46,634 nt of DNA from Saccoglossus kowalevskii (Eukaryota > Hemichordata > Enteropneusta > Harrimaniidae), in NCBI RefSeq assembly GCF_000003605.2, contig NW_003141819.1:100335-146968 (forward strand), in the 5' to 3' direction. Positions 33,764-46,345 of the stretch are shown here, piece by piece. Positions within the stretch are counted from its first letter, which is position 1. The number at the start of each line of letters is the position of its first letter. Made by a program: the position numbers and the translations under genes. The notes beneath the pieces were generated by a model that worked only from the letters and a program-made list of their open reading frames with translations, was not told the DNA's origin and made no database searches.

Positions 33764-34463
33764 CTCGACTATTGTCTTGTTGGGTGTATTGCAGGATAGG
33801 CGTCATACTAGCTGTATATTTCATGTTATGATTAACCGCAAAGTCTATATTGTTATTAACATTACTGTACTGAGTGTCCATTTCGAACGAAATCGGCGAC
33901 ATGTCCCACTGGCAAGACGACGGTTCTGACAGAAAACATATTTCAAAATTGTCTTCTTTTCCGTTGACAGTTTTAGCCACTTTGAGTTTTTCTTGTAAGT
34001 CTGCGGGCAACCTAGCTTGGTCTGCGTTATCATGTTCGTCGTCATTTTCAAAATCCATACTTCGAGGCGACTGAAATCGGAATCGATTTTCTTCGTCTTC
34101 GATCAAGACTGTCGTCAGGTGAGCGATCCATTTCGCCGCCAGTCGAAGAATATCTATCTTGGAGACTTCGTCGTGAGTGAAAACAGGGAGAATTTTGCGA
34201 AGTTCAACAAATGCCGTATTCACACCTTGTATGCGCCGCCGTTCGCGAGCATTCGCCGCCCTTCTTTGTCGACTGACTCCCGTCAGCGCTCTTTTTCGTC
34301 GTTTCGGCTTCCTGGGTCGCTTCGTTTTCTCCGTCAGCACCTGCTCGGTGCTCTCGGTGTCTGATTTCACATCAATGGTGTCAATTTCATCGGCGCTGTT
34401 CGTTTCTAGCCACTGAAAGGCCTCCAACACAGCGATTTCCTCATTACCTGCCAGCCCAGACAT
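33764..34463 (-). CDS. Group A bHLH transcription factor (first coding exon)
   Basis: ATG at 34463 opens MSGLAGNEEIAVLEAF. An acidic N-terminus is followed by a basic cluster (KRPRKPKRRKR, about residues 48-58). The bHLH domain then spans residues 66-120: basic region RQRRAANARERRRIQ with the E-box glutamate at 74, helix 1 VNTAFVELRKILP, a short loop, and helix 2 SKIDILRLAAKWIAHLTTVL. NARER...VNTAF recalls scleraxis/paraxis; ELRKILP...ILRLA recalls TAL/NHLH. EICFLSEP further on faintly recalls the paraxis tail. I cannot fix the subfamily. A consensus donor (GTCGAG|GTAAGA at 33763/33764) ends the exon at phase 1, so the read-through to 33717 is probably intron and a 3' exon is unplaced. It acts as a nuclear DNA-binding regulator, presumably dimerised with an E-protein. 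Confidence 0.9.
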
Positions 34464-35335
34464 ACTGGCACCACTGCTCTATTCATTGACAAATTCCACC
34501 CACTCGAGTATCCACGTTCGGGAAACCCCTCTTCACACGTCAACAAAACGGTGTCAGTTACCCCCACAAGTGTGAATTTACACCTTTGCCTGCTCCTGGT
34601 ATCACCGATACCGACAAATACTGGAAATTCGAGACGAAATTCCTTCGAAGGTGGCGAATCGCTGTCGGCACGCTGGAAGGTAATTTATCTTACGCCGCAA
34701 ACAGGGCGTGTGTGGTACTCGTACGTGTGTTGTGGTGACTTTCCGGTGTGGCCCTTATTCTATATGCATAGCACGATACCAAATGGACACTTTACTTTGG
34801 GTAGGCTTGGTCTTACTTTGAACACAGTCAACCCCGACATGCATCTATCACCAACCATTCGTGCAAAACAAGGTGTCAAAATGATTGACAACGGCAAATT
34901 AATTTCACAAAAAAGACTGTATCTTTGATCGTTCAGCGTGACACCTTGGGCTTTGTTTCCGACATGAATAATGGGTGTCATTCAGAGTTTCCTTTTGACC
35001 ACTGGCCACTTATTTCAATTAAACACTACCCGGTCTCTCCTTACTTTTCACACACATTTTAAATACGAAAATTAAAAAAAAGAAGCCGTAGACATATTGT
35101 GGGGGTCGACCATAAACACGCACTAGGACTACACAAGTCGTGATGTCGAGTTAAAAAAAATTATAGGGTAGGTATTTGTCAACTTAAAGAAAATTGTTTG
35201 CCTTTTTACGAATTAAGAAAGTGTGTCTTTTCATTGTGGGGAAGTACTCGTAAATCTTTCAAGAAGGAAACCACCTGAATAGCTACAGATAGGTTCCCAT
35301 AAACAATCAACAGCAAACTACAACTACTAGCGCAG

Positions 35336-35343
35336 TGACGTCA
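35336..35343. promoter_or_regulatory. Palindromic CRE (TGACGTCA)
   Basis: A full consensus CREB/ATF site about 0.9 kb upstream of the bHLH start codon. Confidence 0.5.
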
Positions 35344-37732
35344 CGGCTCTCTCCTAGGTGTTCCTTTCATGGTTAATGAGATTTGTTTCGAAGCCTCTTT
35401 TGTCGGAACATGCATTCCCAGACACCCCGGGCGAGTGTAGACGAGTTGCTGTTATTGTGCACTGTACAAAACGTTGGTGGAGACCTGAATGTGGTATGGT
35501 GGTAAAGTGTAGAGAGTTAGGGGGCTTGATTGATTTAATGCATAAAAGTCTCTAGACACACTGGCGCCGGCACTGACAGCTGTGCAATCGTTCATGCGTG
35601 GAGAAATGTTGGTTCCCCTTGATGCGCGCTCACACTCTCAAAGTGACAGAAGTTAAAGCAATTGCCGCAGGGAAAGAACTTTGAGAATTAATGACAGTGG
35701 GGTAACAGTAAACTCGTTTGGTGGCATGTCAATTAAAACGGCCTTACTATGAACGATGGTCTGAGTGAATCCACACTAGAAAAAAAAGCGACGATCGGAA
35801 ATAGAAAAAAAGATCCCCCGCCCCAAAAAATCTGACACACGGTGAACTAAGACAAATTGCCAATGTTTTGCACTGGGTGCGAAATGAGGGCGTTTCATCA
35901 CACCTACTTTTATGAAGGCCTGTGGTTTATTATCTCCACGCTTGGTAAATCTTGTTTACCGCGTCAAACATGTAAACGGGCCAAATCGTGTGGGTTACAA
36001 TAAACATATATGACAGCGATGGCCAACACAGTTCGAAAGATCATAGCTTTGAACTTTATTAAAAGTATTATGCTTTTTTTAAATGAAAGAAAATGATGAG
36101 ACTGGACATGCTTGGGCACCCGTCACATTCCGATGGATGGACGATTCCAGTAAACATCTTCAAAGTAGTTGGAAACTCAGGTGCATCACACACTAGAGGC
36201 GCTGGTTAGATTTAATGCTAGTTTGTCAAATCAGAAACTCATTCATCACTTAGTGTAATAAATGGTTAGGAAGAAAACAATGTGAGGTTGTCACACTGCT
36301 CTGAATTTACCCGATACTCAGTTCCACGGACATTGAATGAGGTTAAACAGGAAATTAGACTAGTGGGATCCTAAATGTAATGAATATGTATTATTCAATT
36401 TATAATGTCTCGTACCTTGTTTCATTGTTCAAACTTTATTGAGTCGAATTGTATCTTCACGACAGATGGGATGTACACTGCTAAACACAAGACGACTACT
36501 AAGATGTGCGCTTGTTTCTTTATCACAAACATCAAAATCATTAGATATTTATTTTTATTTTGCCGGACCCCGAACAACGCACCCCGCACCCATGGTGACA
36601 ATAATACTGGTTGTGATCTATTCGATAAAATAATTTCACTTGATGTCAAAAATCACACTGGCACTCGAAACCTTGTCTTTCACCGACCGCGACCCGTGAC
36701 ATATACAGAATTGATAACACACTAATCTCCTGGTCGTCGCGCCTCGCATTTTGAGATTTGTGCGGATGATACAGAAGTCCAAAGCTTGGAATACTGGTTC
36801 AACTTTAAAATTGGTCCCTTCGGTCTTAAATAAAAATAAATAAAAAACTATCTTTTAAACTATTCTGAATAAAGAAATGATTTATTCTGTTCTCAGAAAC
36901 ATGAACATCTCCAAAAATGAATCAGGCGAATGCGTGTACATTCTTGGATAGAGGGGGATATTTTTTGTTGTAAACTCGAATCTTTTAGGACACGTGCCTG
37001 TGTATCCTGGTGACAGTGGCTTCTTCAAGCCATACCGTGACCCCTTGTAGAAATATTACATTGAGACACATCACATCATTTCCTCTACATGTAACACTGA
37101 AAGGAAGGACATGGATGAATGAGTCGGGGTGCTTAGTAGGCCGTGGCATTACTAGAGAAACAACAGACTTCATGCGGAAAAGAATTAAAGTACTGCTCGG
37201 CATCAACGTATGTCACTGGAGGGCGCCCTACACTAAAATCGATGAATTTAGTGCTCGTTAAACACGATTGATTACTATGCCACACTTTTCACTTGTAACC
37301 GCGCATGATAGCACATTAAGCCCCAAAAAATGTCGTTAAATGCCTAATTTTCAGCAAATTTTGTATTTGTATCGCGATGGCGATGTTTGAATCTCCGTGC
37401 AGTGACAGTTATGTTGCGCCACCAACGACTGTTTAACGATAATAATTAATTGGGTGAGTACTGTAATATGAAAGACAAAAAAAAGCAGAAGTTACATGCA
37501 TATTGTTAAGTGCAACAACTGACATTAAACTCTCAGTATATTTCTTATAATTTGTTGGCTGCCATCTTGTTCCGTCGCAATGAATAATTTTTATTATTTT
37601 AGTCCAGCATTGGAACACATTGGATAAAAAAAAACCAAAGACACTAGTGTCATTAAAAAAACACTCTCCACCAATAGAAAAAAAATTCAATCAGTTCCGC
37701 TAGGTGACAGGACGCCTCTCACCACCATAAAT

Positions 37733-37754
37733 ATGCAAATGATCATGCAAATGA
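37733..37754. promoter_or_regulatory. Paired POU octamer sites
   Basis: ATGCAAATGA occurs twice, separated by TC (12-bp spacing). ATGCAAAT is the Oct/POU octamer, and the pair sits 40 bases before a CRE. Confidence 0.5.
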
Positions 37755-37792
37755 ATCGGGCATTCCATACGAGCTTCCATCAACACCTTGCA

Positions 37793-37800
37793 TGACGTCA
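37793..37800. promoter_or_regulatory. Palindromic CRE (TGACGTCA)
   Basis: Second full CRE upstream of the bHLH gene, close to the octamer pair. Confidence 0.5.
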
Positions 37801-38495
37801 CGGACTCGTCACCGCGTATACCCGATTTAATCGATTTCCCGCATCTCACATTTACTACACATTTTATCATCTCAATGTTCAGCCATATTTTTCTATTTTG
37901 ATTAAATAAGCTAAATAATTGCCTCGGTCAACCAGCAAGATTTCGGCGGATATACTATTATGTTGTTATCTGTTGAATGATGACTACCATTTAGAAATTC
38001 CCGTCTTCCCGTTTGAGTTGAAAAAAAAGAGTTAGAAATATACAATCATATTTCATAAAATTTAATTTCTCCACAACACTGTAATTTCCCCATATTGCAG
38101 CTGCATGGCTTCAAACAGCACCTGGGTATACACAGCCAGTTTGCGACGTTTTATTTTTGTTGACACTGTCAGCGGGTTCTTTGTTGATGTCAGCATTCAA
38201 TGTTTAGCCATACCACAATACTAGGAAACATCAAAGCAATGCCGCACGCCAGCCTGCCGGTTTCTTTCCCGTGAGCAACACCCAGTCGTAATTAAAGAAT
38301 GGTTATTATGCATACCACGCCGCCAAGCAACCGTGCTCTGCCGACTATCCATTAGAAATGTGCGCACACACGCCAAGGCGGTGACTGACAGTTGAGAGAC
38401 GTATCAAAGCAAATAACAGAGAAGAAGAGATTGTGTCGGGGTGACTTATTTACTCCTATATTTCACGGACGACTAGCCACCCAGAATCGTTTCTG

Positions 38496-38503
38496 TGACG
38501 TCA
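38496..38503. promoter_or_regulatory. Palindromic CRE (TGACGTCA)
   Basis: Third full CRE upstream of the bHLH gene. Confidence 0.5.
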
Positions 38504-39147
38504 TAGATGATCATTACACGAGGCAGTGACAGTTTTCGAAAAGATGGATCAATTTCTATGTTACTGTCGTAAGATGCAATCACTGCAATGAATTCTCTGA
38601 TACCACATTACAAAGTCCACAAATTGGTTTCGTTTGATCATTTGCTGAGATAGTTTAGTTTAAATGCACTAGCATCACAGAATCATGTAACAATATTCAG
38701 AGCATGGTTAAAATATTCGAGTTTTCAATTCTAATAATTAGTCAAATTTATTTTTTAGCGAAATACTTTTATTTTGTTTTAGGTTGAATTCGGTTATGTA
38801 AATTTACAATATAGGTACAACGTTGTGAATTTTCCTAGTGTCCGACATGCTAATAAGTCTCCGTCGTGTTTGATTAGGGTCACACATTTGAAACATTTGA
38901 AAACGGGAGGGGAGTACTGGAGAAATTTTGTTTAAAGCTAATTCGTTTGCATTAAACAAAGCAATTGTTTCCCTTTTCATCCTCGACAATGTTATTGTCA
39001 GAACATCCCCTAGTCGCTTGTTGTCAAGTAAAACCTTATTCTTCAGCGATCGGCACAGAAAATCACCTGTCGTTGTCCGATGGACGATCTGTATTTTCAA
39101 ATGACTATCCTGAATTGTTAATCAGTGGGAACTCACAGCCATACTCT

Positions 39148-39187
39148 GGTAATCGTATATGTATTGAGGAACACATATACGATTACC
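39148..39187. repeat. Perfect 15-bp inverted repeat
   Basis: GGTAATCGTATATGT pairs with ACATATACGATTACC around a 10-base loop. There is no T-run or other sign of function beyond the stem. Confidence 0.8.
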
Positions 39188-42100
39188 CAACACTTCGTGA
39201 TAACAAACCAGTGTATAGTTCATACAGTCGTCTGTCCACCTACGTAATGCCACAAACATTACCATAAGATTTCTCCACAATGCACAATATATCAAGCAAG
39301 ATAGCTGCCAAGGAATAACATCGAACTGGGTGACTGTACTCTCACAAATTTTCCCAGGTTCATTTTGAAATGAACCTGAGGGCAATATAAATATAAACAA
39401 AGTTGGTATATGTGTATGTCCTGCGTGGCCACCCAAGATATCGTCCGTACAAAGTACGTGCCACAACGCTGTCACGGAATCGAATAAACCGTGAAATCAT
39501 TCTATCTACGCAGTATTTCTACCACACTCAAAACTGTTTGATACATGGCATGAGATCAAGTTTATTTGAAATTTATATCCTTCCAATTAACTTGAATCGA
39601 AATGTTTGTGAACATTGAGTTTGAAAAAAATGATATCCCGTTCTCATCTTTTATTTAGAATGATCGGTCACAGGGAATCGTAGTCGAACCGTCTTTTTAG
39701 GGGCGTTTGATGTGTCGTAATGACCGTGACGCGAATCTGTTTACAATGATGAGACGCTTTACCGTGTTTGAGGTGCGTGTATTCGTAATATACATCTGAT
39801 AATCTCTCCTTCTTCTACCAATGCCCACACATGATGACCAGTCAATACATTGCCACGATGTAGAACGCATATTAGATTAATTCAGATTGGTATATACAAC
39901 CATTCATTTCAAGCTAGCTCATGACCGAATCTCTCCATTGTTACATGTTATGTGTTCTTCGTTACCAAACGTTGTCTACTACGAATGCACGATGTCATTC
40001 GACGTAATAAATAGGGGTGAAACGTTTATAACAATGTCTAGAAAGTGTTTCATAACAATTATTGAATAAGACGAGTCATTCACTCCGAGGCATTACTTTG
40101 CACACTGATCTAAATATTTTTATGTACAAAAACTGACAAAAAAATGTAATTTCCATGTAGCTTTTTTTCATAAAAACATATTGTTGTTATAATATTCATC
40201 AAAAATTCGTAAAACCTCAGTACCTTATAACAACATAGGATTCTTAAGTTTCCACTATATGTAACTGAACGAAATATTGAGATACGATGAGATCTTTTTA
40301 TCATAGAAACCAATGGCAAAACCCACTATTTGCGTTGGTTGTTTGAACCGTGATTTGAGCGAAAATGTGTTCGGTGACCATATATTTTTATCTACGTTTT
40401 GTGAATAACAAGCATAAAATGAAAACACCATCTGTTTCAATTGTAGCCAACTACCTTGAGATACATTGATCCGAAACTGGAACAAATGTACAATATCTAG
40501 CATATGCAAATTTATAATCCTGTTTAGTGTTATGAAACCTTTATGAAAGTATGAAAATCCCCTAACGGGTTGTTTCATTGTGTCACCCGGAAGTGAGTAC
40601 AACAGCGCCCCCACAATGCTAATTTCAGTGTACGTATTCAGCCATAGAACTTATATTCAGTTATTGACAGTATTGTTTAAATAACACCATTTTTTTTGTG
40701 TTTTTTTTTTGTAAAAGGTGAATTTATGTCACTATTTGTAAATTTGATCACTCGGGGATTTCATAGATACTGCACGAAATACATCACGCTAAATTAAAGT
40801 GAAGTATAATGTATACATTTATCGCCTAAAATACGTTTTTTGTTAAAACACGGGTGTATACCGTATCCGTTTACATTTACTTTTAAATTGACTTGGCCTT
40901 GATCGGAGTGTTTATCGTCGACTTTTTGACCTAAATTTGTTCGTTGGCGTTCATGTGTCGCAACTCCAGCAAAAACCCGCCGTGAAATTAAATTAAACCA
41001 ATATCAATCTTGTTTTGAAAGACTTAGTACATCGTTAATGCAGCCCCAGACCACGTGACAAGTACATCGCATTACCATTTAAATACATACAGCATGTTCG
41101 GCGATACATTCTACACACGACGAGACAAGAAGAGATACAATGTGCTCCGCGATACTGAACTCGCCAAGCAACGTAAACACGGGGTATCAGCATGACCCAT
41201 CCGTTTTACAGACAAGGCGACACCTCTCGTAGAAGTTGTTACAGTAACCGAACCGCGGGAGCACCTGCGAGATCGGAGATAGTCAGTGTCCTATTACACG
41301 GTCGGTTACAACAAAGTTTCGTTGCTTAATTATGAGCAAAGATTTTGCCCCTGATAGACGGTAAAATTGATTAACAAGCGGGTGGAATAACGGAGTTCAC
41401 GCGGGGCGAACAAGCGTTGAATCCACAGGGCCGGTAATTGGCAATACTATGATGAGCGTGCAAGGTTCAACGTCTAACCCGTCGCACTGTGAGAAACGGA
41501 ATCAACTCGCATCCAGAATTCGAAGAAAGTTTCTGTTATAGGAAATGAGTAAAACTATGTAATATTCACTTTTCTATGAACGATTCGTCGGTATTTACCG
41601 AGGCTTTGAAAGCGTTGATCTCAAAGTAGTCACCATTTAATATCCCCCAAATAAACTTTTTTCAGAATAGTTAAAGTTAGTTTTTGGAGAATGCGGTTCG
41701 GTGGAGGGACCACTGCAATGCAGAGATATTGTGAATATACACTGCAAACCCGACAACACTTTTACTGCTATCGAGGCATATTGAGGGAAATATTGTGTGT
41801 TACTGTACAAAATGGCAAGATTCGTTTCATAGTTCAATTGCACTTCACATATCGTACATACTTTCTCTTAGTTCATCCTGAATTTCTTCGTAAGTTTTTA
41901 ATTTTACTTTCAAGTTGGACAATCAGTAAATCAGCGAGAATTCACTTTTAGTAGGTCACTGCGATAACGGGAAACACGATTGCTAATTGATCCTCCTCCC
42001 CGTTTCGTGAATTTTGTAGTTGTGCCCATTAAATAAATCAACTATGCTTCGTCGTCGTAATTACTTCCATCCAGTCACAATTTGGTGGTTTGTTTCAAAT

Positions 42101-42815
42101 GATACAGTAACTGCAAATAAGTAATTAACATTATTCACCAAGCATTGTCAGAGTACTGATTTAAGAATATTAAAACAAACCAGACTTTGGTTATACATTT
42201 CCCATACATTAACGGATATACGAATCTACACTTTATGCTACGAAATTAGTACTAACGATTGTATTTCCCATTTCAAAAAAGACGACATTTTATGGGAGGG
42301 ATGTCTCGCCGAAAAATCCACATTTAGAATGGTAAACATTGCTTGGGTCATTTCGTCATATTCAACCATCCCAAATCCGTGATGCATGAATTCAAAATAT
42401 TTAACGATATCATCAAGTAGCAATGATCGATTTACGAGCCCTTGATACTAAACTTATTCCCGTGACAAATTGCCATGGTTATTCTGGTGTTTACAGTACT
42501 GCTACACTGTGAATTTAGATAGACTAGTAGTTATTTCAAGAACCACGCGTGCTCCCAAATGATGAGCAGAGGGGCAGAGATGTTCGTTCCTTTACATGCG
42601 TGCGTTATCTAGTGAAACCGGTTTTACTCGGGTCAGGTTCCTTGTTAGGAAAGGTTGACATTCTTCAAGACACGGAAAAACATCGCCTCATTTAACATAA
42701 TAAGTTCTTAATAAAATATGTGTCAGATTGAAATTTAATTTTAGGCGCTGTGATTAAGTCATGCTTGGATGAGCAGAAGTTCTCGGTGCAGCGCCCAGCG
42801 AATCGAGTTAAACAA

Positions 42816-43696
42816 GTCATTGTCAATGACATAGTCCCCGTTTGTATTAAATATGGCTTCGTAGAACTGCATTTGTTTGAACAAGATGACCGCCAGACAG
42901 CAACTTGAACGTTGAATTTGATGGTGACAAAAATGCATGCGCGTTATGATGTCTGATGTATGTGTGAAGTTTTAACTTGGTCGGTCCAGGCATATATGTT
43001 GAAACAAAATGGCCGTGCATCAAGGTTAAACGTATGTAAAAATCCTGTACCGGAATGGTGAAAATGCATTTTGGCCTTAAAATGACTGCCAATTGGGATT
43101 ATGGAACTAAAGCATCTGCATATGTCCAACATAATATCTGATATATGTGAAAAGTTTGAACAGGCATGTCAGATATATGGATCCACAACTGCATTCTTTG
43201 AAACAAAATAGCCTCCAGCCGGCCATTGGAACCCGATTCAAAAAATAAAATGATATAGACCAAGGTCTAATTGTGTTCACCTATGTACGAAGTTTGAATA
43301 CAATCTGTCCCGGTTTCGAAATGATGAAAATGTGTGAATTTAATGCATTTTTTGGCTTAAAATGACCGCTGATCGGCCATCTAGAATCAGACCGTAGAAA
43401 AAAAGTATGCCAGATATAATGTCTGATGTATCTGCAAAGTTTGAATTTGATCAGTTCAGGCAAGATCTGGTTTCGGAATAATGAATATAATGAAATGTGT
43501 GATTTTGATGCATTTTTGGCATTAAAATGGCTGCCATTTGGCCATCTTGAATCGGACCTGATATAATGTTTGATGTATGTATGAAGCTTGAAATTGAGTT
43601 ATGGCTGGGTACGGACGCACGCACGAACACAGGCACGGACGCGCGGAGGTCAATCCATAAGTCCCCGTTTTCGGACTTCTTCCGAAAGTGGACTAA
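42816..43696 (+). mobile_element. pearl/Helentron-like non-autonomous element
   Basis: The left end holds the palindrome GTCATTGTCAATGAC (42816-42830) and then ATAGTCCCCGTTT. The body is about five diverged copies of a ~150-bp unit marked by ATAATGTCTGATGTAT, GAAGTTTGAA and TTTTGGC.TTAAAATG.C (copies near 42945, 43130, 43260, 43415 and 43560). A C/G-rich ACGGACGCACGCACGAACAC stretch follows. The 3' hairpin GTCCCCGTTTTCGGA / TCCGAAAGTGGAC (43661-43693) precedes CTAA (43693-43696) and a T, as at Helitron 3' ends. Left end, tandem core and hairpin tail match the described layout of bivalve pearl elements. No Rep/helicase is encoded. Confidence 0.7.
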
Positions 43697-46239
43697 TAAA
43701 GCCCATATCTGGGAAAGATCGGGTGAAGGACTGAGAGGGATGTTTTGGTAGCGATTGAAATCCCCCAATTTCAGAATTCTTTCATGGACATATGTATCTT
43801 AATAGGTAATTTATCTACGCCTAATTAAAAAAAAAAAACACTGATTTGTTATTTAGTCATGTGCCCAATAATAAGTCGCCTGTCCGGAATCCCTCATATT
43901 AGAAGCAGTAATATGGTAGCTATAATGACAATTACATGTGCGTGAGCGAGTGATTTTGTCATCATATTTCAAATACGAAGTCACTTTTAGAAGAATACGG
44001 CATTACACCAAACTTTGTAATTCGTGTGCGTGGGACAGTCAATACAAATTGCATTTTAAATGAAGAAGCGCAGCACCGATGTATGCGGTCAACTGACACG
44101 TACCCGTTTGTTTTTTTAACGTCAATGGGACCATTCTGAATACTGGCCTCTCTGTCCATCCTTATGAGTTATTGAGTCAGCTATATTTGTATATAGGGTT
44201 ACGAAAATATCACAGTTTTCCATTAACTCGACCGTGAGAAAAATTGGAAATCTCTTTTAGTCTAATTCGGCAAATTAGACCGTAAATTTGAAAAGTGACG
44301 AATCGCTGATTCGGAGAGTTGGACCCTTGGGCTAACTAGAAGAAACTGACATGGAGCGGTGTCATGCGAAGTCGTGTTCAGTTACAGTCTGACGTGTTCA
44401 TTTCATCTTCACTTTCTAAGTTCAGTTCGTCTATTTATCGCGTACTGTTTCATTGCTTGTTCATAGTTCACGCCTCCCGTGTACTGGAGAGGATGGCGGT
44501 TGAGGTGATCAAGTAACTGGTTAGACCACTGACCGAAAGGAAGGGGTATAATTAAATTGACATTGCATAACATCGACATAAGCGACAACAAATTGCGTAT
44601 GCTGACTGCACAGGAATGTGAACGTAAGAGGCGGCTATTTATTACGCGAACACAATATAAGGTATTCGAGCAATAAAAATACATTAAAATTATATTAAAA
44701 ACAATTAAAAATGTTTGTATTCGTTGACTTTATCGACTAGTTCAATCTAAACTGGTGGTTAATGACCATTAGCTTGACACTATGAACCATCTTTGTTTTG
44801 GGAGTTTTCTCATTATAAAACCTTCATCTACACGAAGTAGCCGGGCATACTGTTGTTTTGTGGAAAAAATATATGTTCCATTTATCCACTGCAAACATAT
44901 AATGCAGTAGGAAATGATTTGTCAACAGCCAGATCCGCTAAAATAATGTTATATTGCCAGATGTGAAACACGCTTCAGAACTTACACGTCATAAATTTAC
45001 GGGAATATCTTTTTCGAATAATTCCATCATTTTACACAATCTAAAACTGTTTCTCCAGGATATTATCTTTAACATCATAAATAATATATAGTCATGTCCT
45101 TCATAAAATATCCTATGCGACAATTCCCAGAGAGACGACAAGACAGTATATGATATACTCCATGTGCGCCGATATTTACATATAACGAAATACACTGAAC
45201 GCTATGGTCGTTCATTTTCATAACATCAACGGTACTGACATTGGCGGAGCCTAAATTAACGTCGTGTGTTTACTAAAGAGCCATTAAACACACAGGCATA
45301 ATATAAACAGTGATCGGTGTCATCTTGCAGAGTTACTCTCATCACCTAGAACTTAAACATACAAATATAGAATGAGATTAACAAAATTTAGAGATTTTGT
45401 CCAATCACATTCTTCCAATTAAAAAAGGCTTGTATAATGCATCAATGGAGAATCATTTTTTGTAACCCGTGTAACTGTAATAAGATTGGGATGACATTTA
45501 TTACATTTTCGCAGTGATCAGCAAGGCATACCTAAGTCTAGGGAAAATGTATTCAATATTTTCTTTATTTTTTGCCTTTGCCCTTCAAGGTTTTACAATT
45601 TCGGCAAATATTGATCATTTAGCACAGTTTGTTAGAATTGTTTTTGTTTGTTTGCTTGGATTTTATTATCTTTTATTGGACTGTACGCAACCTGTATCGT
45701 TTACTTTCCAAATAAAATATCCTATCTTACCTTATCCATTTCTAAAACTTGTCACATGGAGTTTTAACAAATATCCATTTCATTTTTTGTCACGACTGAA
45801 ATAGCCTGGATTTACAAAAATTCCTTCTTAGTAGCAAAATAACTTTAATTTGGAAGACCTTTCACTTTCATAAAATGTCAAGAAGTTTTACCTATATATC
45901 TGCGTGTGTATGTATGTGCTCGTCATGACCCCACCTTTTTCTGTTAGTGTTTTTTTAGTATATAGCAAACACTACAGTTCATTGATGGGTTGTGGATAAT
46001 TGCGCATAGCAAACGTGATCTCTTTCGTTAAACATTCACCCAGCCACCTCCCCGTAAACGAAAATTAAGTGACAAATTATGTTGGAAACACATTGCGAAA
46101 CCGTTGAAACCCCCTTCCGCCCAACCCAAGAACGAGATTACGTTTGCGCGCATGTGCCAGACAATGCCAGTAACAAAAAGCGATAGTGCACAGACGTATC
46201 TAGTACCGCATCGAACACTATCAAGCGCTTAACTACGTT
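43697..46239. other. Non-coding stretch, nothing recognised
   Basis: AT-rich sequence without splice-consistent exons, long repeats or RNA genes that I can support. Confidence 0.4.
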
Positions 46240-46345
46240 TGGCGTATATTTTTAATTTAACACTTTATTTAAAGAGGGTAGGCCAATATACAATAAAGTA
46301 ATTTTCATTGGGCCCTCTGTAGGGACAAAAAATACAATATACATA

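Larger units (their letters stand above)
34464..42815. other. Gene-poor upstream region of the bHLH gene
   Basis: No recognisable exon was found. It contains three TGACGTCA sites and a double octamer site (listed separately), a perfect hairpin at 39148-39187 and an ETS-like CCGGAAGT near 40586-40593. Open frames at 34551-34928, 39122-39475 and 40255-40614 (117-125 codons) show no family features. A long regulatory domain of a developmental transcription factor is a plausible reading. Confidence 0.4.

Noticed and set aside
34551-34928. 125-codon open frame starting ~90 bp from the bHLH ATG, divergent
   Set aside because: No domain or compositional sign of coding and no neighbours in phase; within chance for this length of DNA.
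39122-39475. 117-codon open frame on - strand
   Set aside because: It overlaps a hairpin repeat and has no family resemblance.
40255-40614. 119-codon open frame on - strand near an ETS-like site
   Set aside because: AT-driven amino-acid composition and no recognisable motif; probably chance.
43451-43768. 105-codon open frame on - strand
   Set aside because: It runs through the tandem core and tail of the Helentron-like element.
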